From Terrimonas pollutisoli (GTDB taxonomy: Bacteria; Bacteroidota; Bacteroidia; Chitinophagales; Chitinophagaceae), in the NCBI RefSeq assembly GCF_029360765.1, contig NZ_JARKNA010000020.1, positions 1-64,000 on the forward strand: 64,000 nt of DNA, given 5' to 3'. Under the pieces are notes generated by a model. That model was not told the DNA's origin. It saw nothing but the letters and a program-made list of their open reading frames with translations, and did no database searches. Positions 58,835 to 64,000 of this stretch are shown here, one piece after another; position 1 is the first letter of the stretch, and every line of letters starts with the position of its first letter. A program made the position numbers and the translations under genes.

Positions 58835-59241
58835 AATTTTTAATTAAATATATCTTGTAATTCTCGTCCAATTATCCTTTCCCGACAAGTTTCCTCCTGC
58901 GTAAACTAACTAACTTCCATTATCTCCAAAGAGGGACTCATCGCTTATAAACGAAATGCCTTCAGTATTAAATTTCATAAACTCACGGTAATCTCTATCG
59001 GGAGTCATTCATGATTCGTAAAGTTGATACAATATATACCCGGGTGGGTTATTTTCTGATGAATGGACATGAAAGGAAGATACGGCATTCCGACTAGTCC
59101 CTCTGCTGATTTTCTTATAGGAGAAGGCCTCCGCCGGAGGAGACTCGTCAGAAAAGAAAAAACGACCCGAAAGCGGGGAGTTCTGTTTTGGTTTAGCTGC
59201 TCCGTGTTATATATTTACGTTATCACTTTAATTATTACTGT
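58835..59241. other. intergenic region with a GC-rich palindrome
   Basis: No convincing gene. A 60-codon open frame (59063-59245) crosses the palindrome CCTCCGCCGGAGG and looks like chance. The notable content is that palindrome with its flank GGAGGAGACTCGTC, which recurs inverted at 60153. Confidence 0.5.
59128..59156 (+). repeat. CCTCCGCCGGAGG palindrome with GAGACTCGTC flank
   Basis: A 13-base perfect palindrome, then AGACTCGTCAGAAAAG. The 21-base stretch 59136-59156 matches the inverted copy at 60153-60173 in 20 positions. Confidence 0.7.
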
Positions 59242-59766
59242 ATGAAGTGCTGGATATTGATAACTGCCATTCTACTCTCTTTTTCTTCTACGGCTCAGGT
59301 CAGTCAGGAAGATTCTGTTTACCTGGACAATGTTGAAAAACAGGGAAAAATTATGGCTGAATTGTTAGTGGCTAAGGATTACAAAGCCTTTGTAAAATTT
59401 ACGCATCCGCAGGTTGTCAAAATGTTAAGAGGGGAAGAAAAAATGGTGGAGGTGCTGAAAGAAAGTATGGAGACGATGGAAGCCGATGGTTTTTCCATTG
59501 TCAATTGTACTATTAGCAGACCATTGAAAATTATCCAATTTAAAACCGAGCTCCAGTGTACTGTTCCGCAAACGTTAGAGATGAAGACACCGGAGGGAAG
59601 AATGGTTACAAAATCAACCTTAATTGGTATTTCAGGTGATAAAGGTGCAAATTGGGTTTTTATCGATACACAAGGCAAAGATTTAAAAATACTACAGACT
59701 CGCTTTCCCAATCTCAGTCCTGAGCTGGTCATTCCGCAAAAAGAAGACCCTGTGATTTATAAATGA
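59242..59766 (+). CDS. secreted protein of unknown function
   Basis: A 174-residue protein with a signal peptide (ILITAILLSFSSTAQ). The mature part begins with a helix (YLDNVEKQGKIMAELLVAKD) followed by FVKFTHPQVVKMLRGEEKM and a beta-rich half, an arrangement that recalls NTF2-like folds. I do not recognise a named family. It is probably periplasmic. It lies inside the segment bounded by the inverted repeats at 59136 and 60153. Confidence 0.75.
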   Translation: MKCWILITAILLSFSSTAQVSQEDSVYLDNVEKQGKIMAELLVAKDYKAFVKFTHPQVVKMLRGEEKMVEVLKESMETMEADGFSIVNCTISRPLKIIQFKTELQCTVPQTLEMKTPEGRMVTKSTLIGISGDKGANWVFIDTQGKDLKILQTRFPNLSPELVIPQKEDPVIYK

Positions 59767-59862
59767 CTAACCTGTTAGTAACTTGATATATTTTTACAGG
59801 GACTATTCGATTTTCAAAAGAACGAACGAATGAAAAACCTCTATAGGTAGTCAGGAGATAAT

Positions 59863-60126
59863 ATGAGAGATATAAAATTTGTCGTCACAAGCTATGATAA
59901 TAATAGAGATTGCAATTGCCAAAATTGCAACAAGAAAATTGCGGAATTTATAGATGACAAGATGGTTCCTTCGCCAGCGGAATGTCATAAAGAAGGAAAT
60001 GTACCGGTTCCAAATTTTGGATGGTTCTGTTCCCAGGATTGCGCAGATCAATATGAAAAAAAGTATGATATCCGATTTGCACGTACCAAAGAAGGAAAGA
60101 TTGATTATTACGCTGACGGTTTTTAA
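59863..60126 (+). CDS. small cysteine-rich protein, probable zinc finger
   Basis: An 87-residue cytoplasmic protein with cysteines in CNCQNC near the start, a further Cys-His (ECHKEG), and FCSQDCADQYEKKY later. The CxxC pairs look like a treble-clef or MYM/FCS-type zinc site (FCSxxCxxxY). A good AGGAG ribosome-binding sequence lies 5 bases before the ATG, unusual for this region. Function unknown. Confidence 0.7.
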   Translation: MRDIKFVVTSYDNNRDCNCQNCNKKIAEFIDDKMVPSPAECHKEGNVPVPNFGWFCSQDCADQYEKKYDIRFARTKEGKIDYYADGF

Positions 60127-60152
60127 TCTTGATATACCGAAATATTTGTTTG

Positions 60153-60173
60153 CTTTTCAGACGAGTCTCCTCC
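60153..60173 (-). repeat. inverted copy of the 59136 repeat
   Basis: CTTTTCAGACGAGTCTCCTC then C; its complement differs from 59136-59156 at one base. The two copies enclose two small genes. Confidence 0.7.
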
Positions 60174-60261
60174 CTTGTAAAGTACAATGACCCGTCCTGA
60201 AAAAGAATTAGTACTTCAACTGGTTGCTATCGATATTTTAAGACAGGTGAAAATTTACTAG

Positions 60262-60298
60262 TTGAATTCGTGTCCATTCGTATAATTCGTAGCAAAAC
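60262..60298. repeat. TTCGTGTCCATTCGTATAATTCGT spacer repeat
   Basis: Iterated ATTCGT units (three in 30 bases) directly beyond the ricT stop codon. Confidence 0.5.
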
Positions 60299-60299
60299 C

Positions 60300-61688
60300 C
60301 TAATTCCCCTTCTGTGGCGGCCGCTGTTGTTTCGGTGGCCTCGGCCCCTGTGGTCTTTGTTGTTGCGGTCTGTTTGGATTATTTCCACCTTGCTGTCCCT
60401 GGTTTCCCTGCGGACGTTGAGGTCTGTTAGGTTGTTGGTTACCCTGTTGCTTACTTGCCTGTCCGGTAGCAGGTTGGTTGCCCGTTGGTCCTGAGCTTGC
60501 CGAAGGATTCCTGTTACCTGTTCCTTGCTGCGGTCTTTGTCCCTGGCGCTGCCCTTTTTGTTGTTGCTGTTGATTACGGCGTTTTCTATCCGCTTTCTCC
60601 AATGTCTGCAAGCTAATCTGTCCTACCAGGTCAGCCATTTCAGGCTCCACTTCTTTTGGTTTGGAAGAAACTACTTCTACCGGTTCCAGTTCTTCGGGGA
60701 AGACGCCCTGGTGGTTCAGCGACCTTATTTTTACCACCCGTTCAATACTTAGCGGGTATTGTTTATTACTATCCGGCAATGTGTACCACATCAGGTTTTT
60801 GAAAATATCTTTCTTCGCCAAAAATGCCGTACCCCTCGCTATTCTGAGTGTATCGCAGTTGTCAGGGAAATGTTGCAAGGCATCCAGGTAAGTATCCAGC
60901 TCATAATTCAAGCAGCATTTCAAACGTCCACATTGCCCGCTTAGCTTTGCCTGGTTGATCGAAAGATTCTGGTAACGGGCCGCTGCTGTATTCACCGATT
61001 TAAAATCAGTAAGCCAGGTACTGCAACAAAGTTCACGGCCACAACTACCAATGCCACCTACTTTACCTGCCTCTTGTCTTGCACCTATCTGGCGCATTTC
61101 CACTTTTACTTTAAACTCCGATGCATATACTTTGATCAGTTCCCGAAAATCGACACGACCATCGGCGATATAAAAGAATGTTGCTTTTCTGCCATCCGCC
61201 TGCATTTCCACCTGGCTGATCTTCATCTCCAGTTTCAACTGTTTGGCAATGGCACGGCTGCGAATTACGGCTTCCGGTTCACGGGATTTGTTCTGTGCCA
61301 TTAGGTCCAGGTCACGGTCGCTGGCGGGGCGCAGCACTTTTTTCATTTCAGGATTATCTTCCCTGGCGCTACGTTTTTTCATTTGCAGCCTGACGATCTC
61401 GCCGGTTAGTGAAACTTCACCCACATCAAAACCACTCACACCTTCCACGGCGATCATATCGCCTTTTTCATATTGCTGGAGAGAAGGGTTTCTGAAAAAA
61501 TCTTTCCGCGTCCCTTTATTAAAGCTTACTTCGATCACTTTACAGGCACTGTCCATATCTGCTATGGGCAGGTTATGAAGCCAGTCGTATGTATTCATAC
61601 GGTTGCACCCGCCGGTACTGCATCCGCCGTTGCTTTTACATCCGCTTGGTTTGCCGCCTGTAGCGGTACCGCAACTTGTACAACCCAT
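60300..61688 (-). CDS. ricT: PSP1-domain protein RicT (YaaT) with long disordered tail
   Basis: A 462-residue protein. The Cys-rich start (GCTSCGTA, SGCKSNGGCSTGGC) and the PSP1 domain (VIEVSFNKGTRKDFF, DFRELIKVYASEFKVKVEMR, IGSCGRELCCSTWL, CGRLKCCLNYE) match RicT/YaaT, which in Bacillus forms the Fe-S-containing Y-complex controlling RNase Y and mRNA processing. The last about 95 residues are Gln, Gly, Asn, Pro and Arg-rich and should be disordered. Part of that tail (NPSASSGP) is coded by a dispersed repeat CCTTCGGCAAGCTCAGGACC. holB lies upstream on the same strand. Confidence 0.9.
   Translation of the reverse strand: MGCTSCGTATGGKPSGCKSNGGCSTGGCNRMNTYDWLHNLPIADMDSACKVIEVSFNKGTRKDFFRNPSLQQYEKGDMIAVEGVSGFDVGEVSLTGEIVRLQMKKRSAREDNPEMKKVLRPASDRDLDLMAQNKSREPEAVIRSRAIAKQLKLEMKISQVEMQADGRKATFFYIADGRVDFRELIKVYASEFKVKVEMRQIGARQEAGKVGGIGSCGRELCCSTWLTDFKSVNTAAARYQNLSINQAKLSGQCGRLKCCLNYELDTYLDALQHFPDNCDTLRIARGTAFLAKKDIFKNLMWYTLPDSNKQYPLSIERVVKIRSLNHQGVFPEELEPVEVVSSKPKEVEPEMADLVGQISLQTLEKADRKRRNQQQQQKGQRQGQRPQQGTGNRNPSASSGPTGNQPATGQASKQQGNQQPNRPQRPQGNQGQQGGNNPNRPQQQRPQGPRPPKQQRPPQKGN
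60490..60513 (-). repeat. AAGCTCAGGACC-type repeat inside ricT
   Basis: Minus strand reads CCTTCGGCAAGCTCAGGACC. I know close variants of this sequence as common dispersed spacers; here it is translated as PSASSGP. Confidence 0.6.
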
Positions 61689-61761
61689 TGTAGTTATTAC
61701 TTTGTAATTTAAACGAGGAAGAAGGGAATTTGTTTACCCGGCAGCAGAATGTCTATTAAGC

Positions 61762-61805
61762 AATCGTTGCGTCGCACTCTTGTACTTTCTGTTCATCATT
61801 CAGCA
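61762..61805 (-). repeat. dispersed spacer repeat between ricT and holB
   Basis: Minus strand reads GCTGAATGATGAACAGAAAG then GTGCGACGCAACGAT; related to 30184-30232. A short array CACTATTCACTGTTCACTT follows at about 61898. Confidence 0.5.
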
Positions 61806-61924
61806 TTTTGTACTGAATATCCGATGTGATATATGTAGTTGCGAATAACACAAATGAGTAATATAATAAAAATTCTGAATCGGGTACGTCTCTCACCCTT
61901 CACTATTCACTGTTCACTTTTTCC

Positions 61925-63163
61925 TCAATCTGTCAAAAATACAATTTTGTCCTGAATGATATGATATACTTTAATGGTGAGAGCATGAAACAGCATCTTC
62001 CCATTAGCATTCCTTTCTATATAATAACTGGCCTTATCCAATTCTTCAATGATCGCCTGCTGCTGTTCAATACCTGCGATTTTGTTCAGTCGTTGGGCAA
62101 AGTCCTGCTCCGAACCCGGTCTGACGGTTCCCGTCTGACCGCTATCAGATGTCATAACCCTTAACCGTATGGCCTGCTCAAGCAAATGATTGAAATAACG
62201 GAGAAACTGTTTTTGTTTTTCCCGGCCGAGTTTGCTGACCTCCTCTACCCACTTGGTTTGCGCAATGGGCCCTGTTTTCATGATGGCATTTAGCCATTCC
62301 CGCAAAAGGCTTTGCCAGTCCTCGTCCGAATGTTGCACCAATTGAAGAGCTTCCCGATAATTACCTTCACATACACTGGCTACCTGCCGGGCTGTTGCAG
62401 CTTCGGTTTTATTTCTTTCTATTAAAGCCTTTTCAATATCAGCGGTCTCAAGCGCCGGGATGCGAACCACCTGGCAACGGCTGACAATAGTTGGCAGAAT
62501 GAGCGACTCATTTTCCGCGACCAGTATAAATAAGGTATTGGGCGGCGGTTCTTCGATCAGTTTTAACAGTTTGTTGCCCTCATTACCCAGGTATTCCGGC
62601 AGCCACATCACCAATATTTTGTACTCGCTTTCAAAGCTTTTCAGGTTCAGCTTACGGATAATATCATTGCATTCTTGCGCCGTGATATTGCCCTGTTTAT
62701 TTTCCGCACCAATAAACTGGAGCCAGTCATACACATTGCCATAAGGATAGTTTTTTATAAACTCCCGCCACTCGGTGATATAATCAGTGCTGATCGGGGG
62801 GCTGCCAGCTTTTTTTGTAACAACCGGGTAAGAAAAATGAATGTCCGGGTGAATCAACTGCTGCGCCTTTACACAGGCAGGACAGGTGCCACAGGAGTCG
62901 GTAGCCGGCTGCCGGTTAGCTGTTGCCGGTGTTGGTTCTTCGCCAAAAAGTGATACTTCCTGTTCGGGTGTTAAGCCCCCTTTAGGGGGTTTGGGGGTAC
63001 AAACAACGTATTGCGCAAATGATAAGGCCAACGACAGTCCGCCACTTCCTTCCTTGCTTATAAACAATAAAGCATGGCTGAGGCGGTTTTGCTGAACCAG
63101 CTCCACTAAATTATTCTTCACTTCCTGCTGACCTATGATATTGCTGAATGGCATGGACCGCAA
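61925..63163 (-). CDS. holB: DNA polymerase III delta' subunit
   Basis: Clamp-loader subunit. The 412-residue protein starts MPFSNIIGQQEVKNNLVELV (ATG 63154; another ATG lies 9 bases earlier), HALLFISKEGSGGLSLALSF replaces a functional P-loop as usual for delta', and LVSRCQ-type IVSRCQVVRIPAL is present. The zinc module should be one compact Cys4 loop: here the first Cys (VVC) and the SCGTCPAC cluster are separated by about 40 residues, much of it repeat-coded (TPKPPKGGL, TPATANRQPAT). A third repeat-coded piece (SDSGQTGTVRPGS) lies near residues 335-349. Confidence 0.9.
   Translation of the reverse strand: MRSMPFSNIIGQQEVKNNLVELVQQNRLSHALLFISKEGSGGLSLALSFAQYVVCTPKPPKGGLTPEQEVSLFGEEPTPATANRQPATDSCGTCPACVKAQQLIHPDIHFSYPVVTKKAGSPPISTDYITEWREFIKNYPYGNVYDWLQFIGAENKQGNITAQECNDIIRKLNLKSFESEYKILVMWLPEYLGNEGNKLLKLIEEPPPNTLFILVAENESLILPTIVSRCQVVRIPALETADIEKALIERNKTEAATARQVASVCEGNYREALQLVQHSDEDWQSLLREWLNAIMKTGPIAQTKWVEEVSKLGREKQKQFLRYFNHLLEQAIRLRVMTSDSGQTGTVRPGSEQDFAQRLNKIAGIEQQQAIIEELDKASYYIERNANGKMLFHALTIKVYHIIQDKIVFLTD
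62118..62140. repeat. GGTCTGACGG-TTC-CCGTCTGACC palindrome inside holB
   Basis: A 10-base inverted pair with one internal mismatch and a 3-base centre, read in frame as GQTGTVRP. Confidence 0.7.
62885..62930 (-). repeat. CCGGCAACnn iterated repeat inside holB
   Basis: Minus strand reads ACACCGGCAACAGCTAACCG then GCAGCCGGCTACC, coding TPATANRQPAT within the zinc module. Related to the pheS repeat. Confidence 0.6.
62972..63000 (-). repeat. CCCCCTAAAGGGGG palindromic repeat inside holB
   Basis: Minus strand reads ACCCCCAAACCCCCTAAAGG then GGGCTTAA, coding TPKPPKGGL right after the first zinc-module Cys. Same family as the intergenic copies. Confidence 0.8.
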
Positions 63164-63489
63164 ATATATTGAAACAAAAAAGCTTCGTTGAGATGCAGTT
63201 TTTAAAACAAAAATGTCATTCTGAGTGAAAACATATTACCGTCTTCTCATTCAAACAGGATGATCCATTAAAACAATATTATCTCATTGTTAATCCTGCA
63301 TTAAACCTGCTACACTCGTAGTTTTACTAGCTGTTGATTGGATTATTATATTTCTTTTTTACTTAGCTTGCTCACTACCAATTATCCCATCCGGCAAAGA
63401 CCAATTACATCATCCACTATTTTATTGCCTTGCATATTGATCAGCTGTTGCCAACAGCCAGGTTTTTATTTTTTATAAACAACACACTT
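63164..63489. other. divergent intergenic region between holB and the LTD gene
   Basis: It contains a holB -7 candidate TATATTTG on the minus strand (63171-63178), which favours the ATG at 63154 as holB start. The remaining about 300 bases are AT-rich, with no gene or clear hairpin that I can see. Confidence 0.5.
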
Positions 63490-64000
63490 ATGAGAAAAAT
63501 GTACTCAAAATTTTTTGCTTACTGTTTCGTATTGCTGCTCCTTGGCCATGCCTCCTTTTCGCAGGTTGTCATCAGCCAGGTATATGGTGGCGGAGGAAAC
63601 AGCGGATCCACTTACAAGAACGATTTTATTGAAATTTTTAACCGAGGTACGAGTTCTGTTAGCTTAAACGGATGGTCAGTGCAATATGCTTCGGCAACGG
63701 GAACTTCATGGCAGAAAACAGATCTTACAAATGTTACATTAGCTCCGGGTCAATATTATTTGATCCAGGAAGCTGCAGGTACAGGAGGAACAGTTGATTT
63801 GCCGGCGCCAGATGCGATTGGTTCGATCCCTATGGCTGCAGGAGCAGGGAAAGTGGTTTTATTGAATACAAATAGTTTGATTGTATCCGGCACTTCGTGT
63901 CCATCCGATGCTACGGTAGTGGATAAAGTCGGTTTTGGATCTACTTCAAACTGTTTTGAAGGCAGCGGCCCCACTCCGGCTCCGTCCAATACAAATGCAG
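63490..64000 (+). CDS. secreted lamin-tail-domain protein, 3' end outside the window
   Basis: The first 170 residues of an exported protein. After a signal peptide (FVLLLLGHASFSQ) comes a lamin tail domain (VVISQVYGGGGNSGSTYKND, FIEIFNRGTSSVSLNGWSVQ, APGQYYLIQEAAG). Such domains start many large surface or secreted proteins of Bacteroidota, including extracellular nucleases of the ExeM/NucH type and proteins with type IX sorting signals. The catalytic part, if any, lies beyond the window end. Confidence 0.85.
   Translation, partial: MRKMYSKFFAYCFVLLLLGHASFSQVVISQVYGGGGNSGSTYKNDFIEIFNRGTSSVSLNGWSVQYASATGTSWQKTDLTNVTLAPGQYYLIQEAAGTGGTVDLPAPDAIGSIPMAAGAGKVVLLNTNSLIVSGTSCPSDATVVDKVGFGSTSNCFEGSGPTPAPSNTNA

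Noticed and set aside
59063..59245. 60-codon open frame upstream of the secreted unknown protein
   Set aside because: It crosses the CCTCCGCCGGAGG repeat, has no recognisable motif, and overlaps the start of the next gene; it is most likely chance.
59863..60126. Small defence or toxin gene
   Set aside because: The cysteine pattern suggests only a zinc site; nothing in sequence or neighbours supports a toxin or defence role.

Overview
The window reads as an AT-leaning chromosomal stretch from a Bacteroidota bacterium, most likely of the Chitinophagaceae type. The evidence is a SusC/SusD pair, the type IX secretion/gliding proteins PorG and GldH, two OmpH/Skp genes behind BamA, a lone BatD, many TAnnTTTG promoter -7 elements, and weak or absent Shine-Dalgarno sequences. 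The genus is inferred from general protein resemblance, not from a search.

Layout. 1-1.1 kb: a broken fatty-acid hydroxylase gene. 1.3-13.3 kb: a plus-strand envelope and housekeeping block (hydrolase, CBS protein, POTRA barrel protein, nadK, porG, uppS, bamA, two skp-like genes, murI, rpmH, rnpA, yidD). 13.3-18.6 kb: DoxX, a Crp/Fnr regulator, a sugar-phosphate isomerase, an FGE-like protein, a Gfo/Idh oxidoreductase and superoxide dismutase. 18.8-23.4 kb: a SusC/SusD pair with no glycosidase beside it. 23.4-34.2 kb: tadA, a small YtxH protein, aldehyde dehydrogenase, glutathione peroxidase, an SMR exporter, a frameshifted GxxExxY gene between two MITE-like elements, a membrane MutS relative, dusB, a CPBP protease, cdsA and psd. 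34.3-46.4 kb: a ParE/RelE-type toxin-antitoxin pair, a HAD phosphatase/SDR divergent pair, batD, gldH with a two-component system, yicC, an lpxD-like gene, an epimerase and a 3-hydroxyacyl-CoA dehydrogenase. 46.4-64 kb: an ORF6N protein, pheS, a divergent arginase-fold protein, an orphan PIN protein, an oxidoreductase, a PBP4-type peptidase, a small barrel protein, mutL, a GH3/beta-lactamase fusion, a decayed PKD lipoprotein gene, a SUKH protein, two small unknown genes, ricT, holB and the start of a lamin-tail-domain secreted protein.

How the genes work together. Many genes serve the envelope: outer-membrane protein assembly (BamA, Skp-like proteins, YidD), isoprenoid carrier and peptidoglycan synthesis and turnover (UppS, MurI, PBP4, the GH3 fusion), phospholipid and lipid A synthesis (CdsA, Psd, LpxD) and gliding/type IX secretion (PorG, GldH). 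The rest is translation and DNA maintenance (rpmH, rnpA, pheS, tadA, dusB, mutL, holB, ricT).

The most unusual feature is repeat DNA rather than one gene cluster. Several families of short palindromic or iterated repeats lie not only between genes but in frame inside or at the edges of conserved genes (tadA, the HAD phosphatase, the SDR, holB at three places, pheS, mutL, ricT, the PBP4 signal peptide, the lpxD stop codon). There they add peptides absent from the usual family alignments as I recall them. I saw no CRISPR array, rRNA, tRNA, complete insertion sequence or prophage.
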